This document shows, piece after piece, positions 35,293 through 43,143 of a stretch of DNA of 64,000 nt. Position 1 is the stretch's first letter. Each line of letters opens with the position of its first letter. Source of the DNA: Chitinophaga filiformis (lineage in GTDB: Bacteria > Bacteroidota > Bacteroidia > Chitinophagales > Chitinophagaceae); contig NZ_JAKIRP010000018.1 in the NCBI RefSeq assembly GCF_021646545.1, positions 62,001 to 126,000 on the forward strand. Reading direction: 5' to 3'. The position numbers and the translations under genes are program-made. The notes under the pieces were generated by a model. The model worked only from the letters and a program-made list of their open reading frames with translations. It did no database searches and was not told the origin of the DNA.

Positions 35293-36189
35293 ATGGAAGA
35301 CATTGTAAGAATTGCCAGCATTGCGCAATACAATAGTATGCGGGACGTAACTACCAAGCATCCTCTGGTTACGGTGATAGACCATTCGAAAGCGCTGCCG
35401 ATGCCTGCCAGATCATTTAACTTTGGTTTGTATGCGGTGGGTTTGAAAGAACTGAACTCTGCCCAATTACGTTATGGAAGGAAGCATTATGACTACCAGG
35501 AAGGAAGTGTGGTATTTGTAGCGCCCGGACAGGTGGTAGGTGTGCAACCTGGCGTTGAATCATTTGCCGCGAAAGGCTGGTCATTGCTCTTTCATCCCGA
35601 CCTGATAAACGGCACTCCGTTGGGAAAACACATTCAGGATTATTCTTTCTTTTCATATGATGTAAATGAAGCGCTTCACCTGTCGGATAAAGAGAGGAGT
35701 ATTGTGATTGATTGTTTCTCAAAGATCGAGTATGAGCTCGATCAAAATATAGACAAGCACAGCAAAGGACTGATAGCATCAAACATCGAGTTGTTGCTCA
35801 ATTACTGTATCCGTTTTTACGACCGCCAGTTCATTACGCGCGACAATGCAAACAAAGGAATTCTGGAACGGTTTGAATGCTTATTGAAAGGCTATTTTTC
35901 ATCCGGTAAACCGCGGAACGAAGGCTTACCTTCTGTAGCTTATTTCGCCGAAGCCCTACATTTATCTCCCAACTATTTTGGTGACCTGGTGAAGAAAGAA
36001 ACCGGCAGATCTGCTCAGGAGTACATTCAATCAAAAGTGATAGATCTGGCGAAAGAGAGAGTGTTTGACATGAATAAATCGGTGAGTGAAATTGCCTATG
36101 AATTGGGCTTTAAATACCCGCAGCATTTCACCCGTTTATTCAAACAAAAAGTAGGCGTTACGCCGAATGATTACCGGACAATGAAGTAA
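35293..36189 (+). CDS. AraC-family transcriptional regulator
   Basis: A 298-residue regulator. The N-terminal cupin-like sensing part contains YDYQEGSVVFVAPGQVVGV. The C-terminal double helix-turn-helix (about 200-298) shows SVAYFAEALHLSPNYFGDLV, GRSAQEYIQSKVIDLAKE and VSEIAYELGFKYPQHFTRLF. This subgroup commonly sits divergent to an aldo/keto reductase or SDR that it controls; here the reductase partner is a remnant, so the regulator may be orphaned. Confidence 0.92.
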   Translation: MEDIVRIASIAQYNSMRDVTTKHPLVTVIDHSKALPMPARSFNFGLYAVGLKELNSAQLRYGRKHYDYQEGSVVFVAPGQVVGVQPGVESFAAKGWSLLFHPDLINGTPLGKHIQDYSFFSYDVNEALHLSDKERSIVIDCFSKIEYELDQNIDKHSKGLIASNIELLLNYCIRFYDRQFITRDNANKGILERFECLLKGYFSSGKPRNEGLPSVAYFAEALHLSPNYFGDLVKKETGRSAQEYIQSKVIDLAKERVFDMNKSVSEIAYELGFKYPQHFTRLFKQKVGVTPNDYRTMK

Positions 36190-36343
36190 ATAATTATAAT
36201 GAACTTAAGCAAAATTCTAGTCAGTCCATCTCAGTTTTGAGTTATTAAAATGAATAAACTTTTTTAACCTTCCCCAAGTTTTCAACTTGATCCACTTCCT
36301 TAGGATTGATTAATAGAAAGTTAGTATAAATGGGGAAAACTAT

Positions 36344-36373
36344 GGGGCTGACCAAAAAGTAATGGTCAGCCCC
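36344..36373. other. GC-rich perfect hairpin
   Basis: GGGGCTGACCA and its complement with an 8-nt loop, embedded in an AT-rich noncoding stretch (36190-36428) after the AraC gene. No T run, so it is either a weak terminator or a leftover mobile-element end. Confidence 0.45.
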
Positions 36374-36428
36374 AGTGCCGAGTAGCGGAATGTTTCGAAC
36401 CAGATAGTACTCATTATTAAGCAATTAG

Positions 36429-36641
36429 TTGATTCTGCTACTTACTCAGGCTATAAATTCTGCTAATAAAAAGCAATTGTTTCATATTATTTGTAATCAT
36501 ACAAAATCCCTTTTACTGTCGGATCAAATATTAACTATTGCAAATAATTCCCAAAATCTAAATGTAGGAGACCCTATTTCATTTGAATATTCTACAAACA
36601 ACCCAGAAATGATAATCACTGAGTTTGAGAATAATTACTAA
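36429..36641 (+). CDS. Possible small gene or remnant (70 aa)
   Basis: A frame starting at TTG with protein-like sequence (INSANKKQLFHIICNHTKSL, then PISFEYSTNNPEMIITEFEN). No ATG near the 5' end, very AT-rich, no family match. A terminator-like hairpin follows at 36700. May be the surviving end of a deleted gene. Confidence 0.25.
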   Translation: MILLLTQAINSANKKQLFHIICNHTKSLLLSDQILTIANNSQNLNVGDPISFEYSTNNPEMIITEFENNY

Positions 36642-36699
36642 TATCGTGGCCAGGATATAAGGTCTGGTTTAGTATCTGTTGCCATTGTAATTTTTTAGG

Positions 36700-36729
36700 G
36701 AAACCGCCCGCTTGAGTCAGGCGGTTTTC
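36700..36729 (+). terminator. Rho-independent terminator
   Basis: AAACCGCC pairs with GGCGGTTT around an 11-nt loop and is followed by TTCT on the plus strand, indicating plus-strand transcription ends here, upstream of the minus-strand SnoaL-like gene's 3' end. Confidence 0.55.
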
Positions 36730-36765
36730 TAACGTGTTGTCTAGGTGTTGCTCTTAGTCCGGCGT

Positions 36766-37089
36766 TTATCCAGTAACCTTTAATGAATCGATAAGACCGT
36801 CCTTTAGCCCCATATTAAACCGCAGCACGATTGGGCTGCCGGGAAATGTGCCTGAAACCTCTGCGGTTAACACACCGTTCGAACCCGACTCTTCATATTG
36901 AAGCGGTTTCATGACAGATCTATATTTCTCATTCGCATCTTCGATCCATTGCCGTATTTCTTCCTTGCCGGTGTGGGTCTTGCCTTCGTCATGAACGATG
37001 GCGGTTTCGGTGAAGCAGGTTACGTAAGCCTCGCTGTCGTAAGTGTTCTGCGTCTCTACAAATTGCGCTACTAATTGTGGTAATTCCAT
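36766..37089 (-). CDS. SnoaL/NTF2-like protein
   Basis: A 107-residue cone-shaped-fold protein: helical start LPQLVAQFVETQNTYDSEAY, then the classic F-T-AIVHDEGKTHTGKEEIRQW segment and beta strands ending in LRFNMGLKDGLIDSLKV. SnoaL-like proteins bind small ligands and sometimes isomerise or hydrolyse them. It lies 19 bp downstream of the second SDR and is probably cotranscribed with it, which suggests a joint role in handling a small carbonyl compound. Confidence 0.82.
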   Translation of the reverse strand: MELPQLVAQFVETQNTYDSEAYVTCFTETAIVHDEGKTHTGKEEIRQWIEDANEKYRSVMKPLQYEESGSNGVLTAEVSGTFPGSPIVLRFNMGLKDGLIDSLKVTG

Positions 37090-37108
37090 GATTTTTATTT
37101 ATTGGTCT

Positions 37109-37903
37109 TTAAATGGTTGGTACCGTTCCGCCGTCAATGACGAAATTTGTTCCTGTTAAGTAATTGGCTCTTGGTGAAACTAAAAAGCCAACCAATTCTG
37201 CGACTTCTTCCGGTTCGGCAGGCCTGCCGTAAGGTATTCCACCCAATGCATCTATGACACCTTGCTGAGCTTCTTCTACAGTACTATTTGCATTTCTTGC
37301 GATCTCGCTCAACCAGGCTATCGATGCTGTTGTATTGATCCATCCTGGCGAAACAGTTAGCACGCGGACACCTTTTGGCGTAACTTCATTCGATAAGCTT
37401 TTACTATAATTGATCAAACCTGCTTTTGAAGCTGCGTACGGCAAGGTAGAATCGTATAGCGGTAATTTGCCCTGTATGGAAGCGATGTGGATAATAACAC
37501 CACTTTTCCGATCAATCATTTGCGGTAAAAATCCCCTGTCAAGCCTGACAGGAGCAAGTAAATTAGCCTGTAGGGTTGATATCCAATCCTCATCACTCAA
37601 TGCTGAAAAACCACCGGCGGGTGTTGATGAACCACCAAGGTTGTTTACCAGGATATCCAGCCTACCATAGGTTGACAGCACTTCGCTGATTACTTTTTGC
37701 GCCTCTTCTGCCTTGCTTAGGTCAGCAGGAACAAAATAAAGGTCTGTATCTGACTGTTCGGGTTTGTTCCTCGCGGTAATGACTACTGTTGCACCAGCGG
37801 CCTTTAAGCGTTCTGCGATTGCTCTACCAGCGCCCTTGGTTCCACCTGTTACTAAGGCTATCTTACCGGATAATTCGTTGTTGTAGTTGAATTGCTGTTC
37901 CAT
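37109..37903 (-). CDS. SDR-family oxidoreductase (module 2)
   Basis: A 264-residue paralogue of the SDR at 33340: TGGTKGAGRAIAERL, DILVNNLGGSSTPAGG, HIASIQGKLP with catalytic Ser, YAASKAGLINYSKSL with Tyr and Lys, and GTNFVIDGGTVP. ATG 37903 used (MEQQFNYNNELSG). It is divergent from an HxlR gene like its paralogue, but additionally followed by a SnoaL-like gene. The two SDRs share nearly the same layout and length, which indicates duplication or repeated acquisition of the module. Confidence 0.9.
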   Translation of the reverse strand: MEQQFNYNNELSGKIALVTGGTKGAGRAIAERLKAAGATVVITARNKPEQSDTDLYFVPADLSKAEEAQKVISEVLSTYGRLDILVNNLGGSSTPAGGFSALSDEDWISTLQANLLAPVRLDRGFLPQMIDRKSGVIIHIASIQGKLPLYDSTLPYAASKAGLINYSKSLSNEVTPKGVRVLTVSPGWINTTASIAWLSEIARNANSTVEEAQQGVIDALGGIPYGRPAEPEEVAELVGFLVSPRANYLTGTNFVIDGGTVPTI

Positions 37904-37972
37904 GTGTTTTTGTTTGTAGTGCAAATCTCGATAGTATGCGGGAAGCAAACAATTACGGGCTTACGAATCAGA

Positions 37973-37992
37973 TACGGACAAATTTATCCGTA
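37973..37992. promoter_or_regulatory. Palindromic operator of HxlR module 2
   Basis: TACGGACAAATTTATCCGTA is an inverted repeat (TACGGA/TCCGTA, 8-bp centre) lying directly against the -33 TTG of the HxlR promoter and between the two divergent genes. It differs from the GTAAC repeats of module 1. Confidence 0.6.
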
Positions 37993-38023
37993 TTGACCGT
38001 TCATCGGGGGTGTTGTATATTTG
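37993..38023 (+). promoter_or_regulatory. Promoter of HxlR module 2
   Basis: TTG (37993-37995), 20-bp spacer, TATATTTG (38016-38023): full match to the Bacteroidota consensus. The ATG at 38029 is only 5 bp past the -7 element, implying a leaderless or very short 5' UTR transcript, or translation from another start. Confidence 0.65.
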
Positions 38024-38028
38024 TAGTT

Positions 38029-38403
38029 ATGTACATTAAAAAGACTACTCCGACGCTCAATTGTGGACTTGACCTGGTTGGTGAAGTATTGTATGGAAAA
38101 TGGAAGATCCGTATTCTTTGGTTCATCCATATAGGCAACTTACGGCCAAGTGAACTTCAGCGGAAAATTCCGGATGTAACCAGACGGGTGTTGAATGTGC
38201 AACTGAAGGAACTTGAGGATCATGAATTGGTCACTAAAAAGATCTTTCCGGTTTTGCCTCCAAAGGTAGAATACAGTCTTACGGAATTTGGCAAAACACT
38301 CATTCCGTTGATTCAATCCATTGGTCTTTGGGGCGACGAACATGAGGAGCGGCTACGTAGAGTCATTTCGCAGCACAATGCAGGGGCATCAGAAGACGTG
38401 TGA
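38029..38403 (+). CDS. HxlR-family transcriptional regulator (module 2)
   Basis: A 124-residue winged-helix HxlR protein: LNCGLDLVGEVLYGKWKIRI with the conserved Cys and GKW, LRPSELQRKIPDVTRRVLNV (recognition helix), LEDHELVTKKIFPVLPPKVE and LTEFGKTLIPLI. ATG 38029 was chosen over the in-frame codons further upstream because the promoter and the palindrome would otherwise be inside the gene. Likely represses the divergent SDR/SnoaL pair in response to a thiol-reactive signal. Confidence 0.9.
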   Translation: MYIKKTTPTLNCGLDLVGEVLYGKWKIRILWFIHIGNLRPSELQRKIPDVTRRVLNVQLKELEDHELVTKKIFPVLPPKVEYSLTEFGKTLIPLIQSIGLWGDEHEERLRRVISQHNAGASEDV

Positions 38404-38459
38404 ATGTTGTTTAAGAAAATGCTTTAATCCGGGCGGCGTGAATTCCCTCGAAGTTTTAA

Positions 38460-38669
38460 AGTGCCAATCGCTATGTTACAGCTTCCCCAATCGCCAGAAA
38501 ACAAATCATTGGTTCGATCTTCGCAGAAAAGCTGATTTTTTCAGATAATAAATTTCGAACCACAGCAACCAACGTCATCCCCGAGGTGATAAGCAGGCCC
38601 AGAGCAGGCTTAGATGACTATAAAAAGCAAAAGGTCGGAGACATTGAAGTGCCCCCTAAAAGTGTCTAA
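38460..38669 (+). pseudogene. Relic of serine recombinase 3' end (copy B)
   Basis: A 69-codon frame with no start: SPIARKQIIGSIFAEKLIFS followed by DNKFRTTATNVI, the conserved C-terminal tail (IIGSIFPEKL, Y/FRT-R-NE-) of Bacteroidota serine recombinases. The catalytic and zinc-ribbon parts are absent. Directly repeated relative to copy A at 26476 and with the same orientation. It lies between the HxlR gene and GH30. Confidence 0.7.
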
Positions 38670-38732
38670 CTTTTTGGGGGCACGTCATTTTAAAACTGCC
38701 TTTTTATTTTTGCTGAGCTATACGTTCATCGC

Positions 38733-39962
38733 TTAATTCTGAACAAATGTGGTTACACTCTTAGGCTCCAGCGTGTATTTAAAACTATTTGTTGATACAT
38801 TTATTGAAGCAGCAGACTGTAAATTTTTTGTTCCTGATGTTGTATAAGGTGTAACAGAAGCTACTGTACCATTTTGAAAAGTGAATCTTTGCGTTACCGG
38901 ACTATTGCCCGGGTTTATTGCCACAATCACTGCCTTTGTTCCATTAGTGTAAGCGCTGATGTTGGCGGATCCTGTTACATCTACCCTGTTATAACCCGGA
39001 CGAACGAATTTTGCAAATTGTCCCATTACATATCCGCGTTTATTGATGCCCGCATCGGTGATAATATTACAGCTCGGATTTTTAACCCACCACCACACGT
39101 AGGCATTCTCATAATTAATGGTAAGAGAATTATGAATATCAACTGCTGTCACAATGGAAGCATTCAAACTTTGATCATCGCTGAAATATTCAGTCATCCA
39201 GATATCTTTTCCTTTATTGTAAGCATTTGTCCATAGCCGATATTGGTTGATACCATACCAGTGATGACCGCAGATATCTGTATTGGCAGCGCCGGTTGCA
39301 TTGTTGAGAATGGGATCAGCATAGGAAGGAAGATAGTTGTATGTTTCGGGGATGATTACCCTTGTATTGATCGCTCCTGCATTGTTTACCATAAAATTGA
39401 ACATTTGTTCGGGTGTCCATGAGCACGATTCATATGTAACATCAATATTAGGCTCGTTTTGAACGGAAACTGCATAAAGCGGAACACCATTATTGTTCAT
39501 TGTGCTTACAAAATTGTTTAGCCAGTTTGCATACTCGCCATAATACTGCGGCAATAAAGTACCTCCCACAGTGTTGTTATTATCTTTCATGTAAGCCGGA
39601 GGCGACCAGGGTGATGCAAAAACAATAGCGCCGCGTGCAGTTGCTTTTTGGGCATTTGATATTTCATCAGACCAACTATTATTGGGATCAATGCGAACCC
39701 GTAATATGCTGAGTCCAAGTGTAGTAAATAATTTATCACAGTCAGCATCTGTCAACTGTCCATGCCATGCGCTGCAGCCTCCAAAACCACGTATTACCTG
39801 TTTCAAATTTGACAGATTAATGGTGCAGGAGGAAGTAGTGCCAACTCTGGCAGCCATTGCCTCCACACCATTGCTTTCTTCATCAGATGTAGTGACTATC
39901 GTTTTCTTACAAGCAGATAGCACAAAGAGAGAACAAATGAGAATACTTGATAATTTCTTCAT
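38733..39962 (-). CDS. GH30-family glycoside hydrolase (glucuronoxylanase-type), lipoprotein
   Basis: A 409-residue lipoprotein (lipobox FVLSACKK, Cys 18). The (beta/alpha)8 barrel starts at QVIRGFGGCSAWHGQL. Acid/base E170 lies in SVQNEPN and nucleophile E258 in WMTEYF; CGHHWYG lies between them. A C-terminal beta-sandwich side domain follows (residues about 320-409). This is the GH30 subfamily 8 layout, whose members cut glucuronoxylan next to methylglucuronosyl branches; subfamily assignment is by appearance only. Stands alone, without SusCD, between two gene relics. Confidence 0.88.
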   Translation of the reverse strand: MKKLSSILICSLFVLSACKKTIVTTSDEESNGVEAMAARVGTTSSCTINLSNLKQVIRGFGGCSAWHGQLTDADCDKLFTTLGLSILRVRIDPNNSWSDEISNAQKATARGAIVFASPWSPPAYMKDNNNTVGGTLLPQYYGEYANWLNNFVSTMNNNGVPLYAVSVQNEPNIDVTYESCSWTPEQMFNFMVNNAGAINTRVIIPETYNYLPSYADPILNNATGAANTDICGHHWYGINQYRLWTNAYNKGKDIWMTEYFSDDQSLNASIVTAVDIHNSLTINYENAYVWWWVKNPSCNIITDAGINKRGYVMGQFAKFVRPGYNRVDVTGSANISAYTNGTKAVIVAINPGNSPVTQRFTFQNGTVASVTPYTTSGTKNLQSAASINVSTNSFKYTLEPKSVTTFVQN

Positions 39963-40235
39963 TGGAATGAATTTTAGGTTTTTCGATTAAATCTTTGAAT
40001 ACGTCAGTGATTTTGAATGTTGGTTGAAAATGCCGTTAAGTGTTTCTTATATTGTTGAGGATAATGAAATGGTTTGAAATTTAAAATTTCACATAACAAT
40101 ACGGATTACAGGAACCAATGAAACCGTTCCCGCTTCATTTGCATACTACCGATACAACATTTATCCTCTTGATTACATTAAATGAAATAAGGATTAAGTT
40201 GATTGTACATTATATATGCTAAATACTGGCAGCTT

Positions 40236-40544
40236 TCAGTTTATTCTTTTGTGTATTGACTGAGTAGCAGAAAGATACGTGCGATGATAGAAACAAAAGC
40301 GATACTTTTTGATACTATAATTAGTAGTGGCAAACAAGGTTTCCAATAGTTGAAACTGATTCGCGGACATATCTTGCATTTCGTCAACAAAGACGTACTG
40401 AAAGCGTTCACGGAGAATAGGCAGGATTTGAGGATAAAATAAGTAAGCTATTTTTTTAACCGATTGGCGGTCGGTGATTTCCAGTGTTTTCAGTTTCTTC
40501 CCAAACACTGTTTGTAATTGATCGTAATTGCCACCACGGCAGCT
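40236..40544 (-). pseudogene. UvrD/Rep-type helicase fragment
   Basis: A stop-bounded frame reading NYDQLQTVFGKKLKTLE...PILRERFQYVFVDEMQDMS...FQLLETLF. YVFVDEMQDMS is the Walker B region (DE-Q) of superfamily 1 helicases. Walker A upstream and all later motifs are missing, and after LETLF the sequence stops resembling a helicase (probable frameshift). A relic of a DNA-repair or defence-type helicase. Confidence 0.65.
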
Positions 40545-41063
40545 TTAGTGGCGGGTGGAAGAAAACTTCAAATATGCGGTAGCTTAGAGGCTTACATATG
40601 ATCTCCAGCGTCTTGTTAAGTGCACAACTTAAGAGAATTATCGAAGCAGGAGATAACTGATATGATGCTTATAGTTAAGCTTAAAATATTAATATTCAAA
40701 ATGGAATGAATGTAATACTTTCAGCTATAGATTATTAATTACTTCGATTTTCGAGGTACGGGAAGGAGCAACTCTATCATTGCCTGCCTTCTCTATCAAT
40801 AGGGGGGACATTAAAAGCGCCCTTTACATAATTTTCAGGTAGTTTTCCCGGCTATTTGAATTTCCTGAATGTCACGTAACGATCAATAAGGTAGCTAACA
40901 TCTTCGGTTATTTCATCAAATTTTTGTAATCTCGTATTCTGTAGAACGTTGGGTTAACAATGAAATAAGCGAATTCAAATACTTTGATTATCAATTGATT
41001 TATTAGACCAAAGCCGGTTTACGGCATATATTTATGTGTTAGCTGCCATTTAAGACAACCATT
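40545..41063. other. Gene-free AT-rich stretch
   Basis: About 520 bp without convincing open frames on either strand. Includes GTTGGGTTAAC near 40950 and GTTAGCTGCC at 41038, just before the metallopeptidase-like gene; these may be recombination-site or promoter parts. Possibly further decayed mobile DNA. Confidence 0.4.
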
Positions 41064-42113
41064 ATGCAAAAACTAATTTTCATATTATTTATTTTACTGA
41101 CTATTTCTTTCAACGACAGGAAAGATGACAAGGAGCAGATAATATTTGATAGAATTGAGTTCATTTTTAATTTAAAGCAGACCATCGAAGAAGATGTTTG
41201 GAAATCATTTACAGACAAACAATTTGATGTGCCATTGATTTATTTTACTGATACAAGTTCATATGTTGTAAATCCGACAGCCAAATTTTTAACAACTTTT
41301 AAATCAAAACTTGTATTTGAAAACGGACAAATCAAAATATATAAAACTGAACAACGAGTTGATCGTTTACCATTTCATATGGAAACAGGTTTGACATCAG
41401 GAACACCAACAGACGAATATAATTATCATTCGCCTTTTATGAGATGTAGCAGTTATGAAGAAGTCTTTAAGAAAATCCCGGACGTACTATCAACTGAAGA
41501 ATGGGTTACAATGATAATGCACGAATACTTTCACGGATTTCAATTTAAACATCCGGCTTATATGGACTATTATGAGAAAAATATTGTTCGGGTTCAACCC
41601 GATAGTCTGATAAATATTTACAATAACAATTCCTGGTTTAAGAACTTAATTGACAAAGAGAACGAAACACTATTGAAAGCACTAAGTGAACCTGATAACG
41701 CTAAAACAGAACAATTAATTGACACTTTTTTCAAAATCAGAAACCAAAGAAGAATAGAAACAAAACAAAGGGTAAAACTTGACATTGCCAAATATGAAAA
41801 GTGCTTTGAAACAATGGAAGGAACAGCAAGGTATGTAGAATTTAGTCTTTACAATAAATTTTCAACAATGCAACCAGACTACAAATTGTCTAAGACTGAC
41901 ACTTGTTTTAAATCATTTAAGAAATTTAAAAACTACAAAATTGAAAATGATACATGGTTGTACTTAACAGAAAAGTCGACTTATTTTTATGCAGTTGGAT
42001 TTAATATGGCAAAACTATTAGACAAACTGAAGATAGAATATAGAGGAAAATTATTTAATGAAGGCGGACTTTCATTAGAAGACATTATGATAAATAGAGA
42101 TAACGGCAACTAA
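41064..42113 (+). CDS. AT-rich HExxH metallopeptidase-like secreted protein
   Basis: A 349-residue protein with a signal peptide (LIFILFILLTISFND). It carries a zinc-protease-like motif HEYFHGFQ (H153, E154, H157) and, about 95 residues later, EGTARYVEF, whose E252 fits the third ligand of gluzincin-type enzymes. Not assigned to a named peptidase family. Codon use is extremely AT-rich compared with neighbours (one 60-base line contains only 13 G or C), which points to recent transfer. Flanked by a helicase relic on one side and a stem-loop plus tRNA-Leu on the other. Confidence 0.65.
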   Translation: MQKLIFILFILLTISFNDRKDDKEQIIFDRIEFIFNLKQTIEEDVWKSFTDKQFDVPLIYFTDTSSYVVNPTAKFLTTFKSKLVFENGQIKIYKTEQRVDRLPFHMETGLTSGTPTDEYNYHSPFMRCSSYEEVFKKIPDVLSTEEWVTMIMHEYFHGFQFKHPAYMDYYEKNIVRVQPDSLINIYNNNSWFKNLIDKENETLLKALSEPDNAKTEQLIDTFFKIRNQRRIETKQRVKLDIAKYEKCFETMEGTARYVEFSLYNKFSTMQPDYKLSKTDTCFKSFKKFKNYKIENDTWLYLTEKSTYFYAVGFNMAKLLDKLKIEYRGKLFNEGGLSLEDIMINRDNGN

Positions 42114-42120
42114 CACAGAT

Positions 42121-42147
42121 TTTGCGTCAGGCGGGCTGGCGTGCAAA
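42121..42147. other. Recombination-site-like stem-loop after the AT-rich gene
   Basis: TTTGC-GTCAG-gcggg-CTGGC-GT-GCAAA forms an imperfect 10-bp hairpin with a 2-nt bulge, immediately after CAACTAAC at the end of the gene. GC-rich in contrast to the gene it follows. It resembles the asymmetrical hairpins at the ends of integron-like gene cassettes; no integrase is present in the window. Confidence 0.35.
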
Positions 42148-42183
42148 CTTAGGGCCAGGTGCTTGTAAATAATAAATCTAAGT

Positions 42184-42220
42184 AAAAAGGCTTCAAGTCC
42201 AACGACTTAAAGCCTTTTTT
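42184..42220. terminator. Bidirectional terminator beside tRNA-Leu
   Basis: AAAAAGGCTTCAAGTC and GACTTAAAGCCTTTTTT form a long stem around a short loop. T-rich on both outer sides, so it ends both the plus-strand gene and the minus-strand tRNA-Leu transcript. Confidence 0.8.
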
Positions 42221-42228
42221 AATTTTTG

Positions 42229-42312
42229 TGCCCAGAACTGGATTCGAACCAGCACACCCTTGCGAGCGCTGAGACCTAAACACAGTGCGTCTACCAATTT
42301 CGCCACCTGGGC
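42229..42312 (-). tRNA. tRNA-Leu (TAG)
   Basis: On the minus strand: acceptor GCCCAGG/TCTGGGC, D arm GTGGCGAAATTGGTAGACGC, anticodon loop TTTAGGT (anticodon TAG), a long class II variable arm (GCGCTCGCAAGGGTG) and a T arm with GGTTCGAATCC. Discriminator A as required for Leu; no encoded CCA. The anticodon stem has one T-T mismatch. Its 3' end faces the accessory region on the left. Confidence 0.92.
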
Positions 42313-42416
42313 AATTGATTTTTAGTACATTATTTCTTCAAGCTAACATTTTTTTTGAAAATGACAAAAAAAGTTGCTCCGTCAGGTAGTTGAAGTGATT
42401 ATACGCAAAAGCTGGT

Positions 42417-42439
42417 CCGGACAATTCTGCCGGACAATT
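42417..42439. promoter_or_regulatory. Direct repeat upstream of response regulator
   Basis: CCGGACAATT occurs twice, 13 bp apart start to start (42417 and 42430), about 130 bp before the response regulator ATG. Possible operator; no other sign of regulation seen in 42313-42565. Confidence 0.35.
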
Positions 42440-42565
42440 TGAAAGATCGATATTGTTTTTATTTAACTTTACTGCTGCATTTGTTTTGCGCCGTTTAAAG
42501 GGTTAATAACCAAAGGGGAGTAAACTTAAATTAATCCAACGGTATTCATCATAACTTTTCAGCCA

Positions 42566-42994
42566 ATGTCGGACATCCGCCTACCTGTGATTTTAATGCT
42601 GGAATACGATCCGGACGATCGCTTTATAACCAGTACTGTTTTTGAAGAACAGCAATATCAGGTGCATCTCGAATTCGTAAATAATAGCAAGGGGTTATTT
42701 GGTTACCTGGACCAGTGCCGGCTTTCAAACCTGCCATACCCCGCCGTGATAGTTATCAACCTTAACATCACTCCTGTGGATGGGCGGGAAGTATTGAAAC
42801 AATTGAAGGCGAATGCAGATTACCTGCATCTGCCGGTTGTTATATTATCAGATGCAAAAGATCCTAAGCTCGCCAGGGAGTGCTATGCACTGGGCGCTAG
42901 TTCTTTTATACAGAAACCTGATGCGCTTACTGGAACCAATGAAAAGATCCGTAACTTTTTCAGATACTGGTTTGAAACCGTGGTGTTGTCATAA
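42566..42994 (+). CDS. Single-domain response regulator
   Basis: A 142-residue receiver-only protein (CheY-like fold) with no output domain. Acidic residues in LEYDPDDRF stand in place of the usual DDD pocket. In AVIVINLNITPVDGREVL the position that normally holds the phosphoacceptor Asp (as in V-DL-MP-DG) reads Asn, so phosphorylation at the classical site is doubtful. VVILSDAKDP (Ser switch) and FIQKPDAL (Lys) are kept. It probably acts through protein interaction. No kinase gene nearby. Confidence 0.8.
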   Translation: MSDIRLPVILMLEYDPDDRFITSTVFEEQQYQVHLEFVNNSKGLFGYLDQCRLSNLPYPAVIVINLNITPVDGREVLKQLKANADYLHLPVVILSDAKDPKLARECYALGASSFIQKPDALTGTNEKIRNFFRYWFETVVLS

Positions 42995-43143
42995 GAGCAC
43001 AAAATTTGGTTCACTGAGGAGGTGTACCGAATACCGGGGGCTTGCCCACCTTCCAGTTTTGTTTTGACAACAAGGTATTTCAGCCGTGTGCATTGTCATT
43101 GTTGAATAAACCATAACCCGCTACTCTTAATAAATATTAGATA

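Noticed and set aside
36394..36403. TTCGAACCAG shared with the T arm of tRNA-Leu (42243-42252), a possible att remnant
   Set aside because: Only 10 bases match and the flanks differ; this is within chance for 64 kb and for common T-arm sequence.
32466..40268. TTGACTGAGTAGC present at 32466 and 40256 in the same orientation
   Set aside because: A 13-base match is expected by chance several times in a window of this size, and no structure surrounds it.
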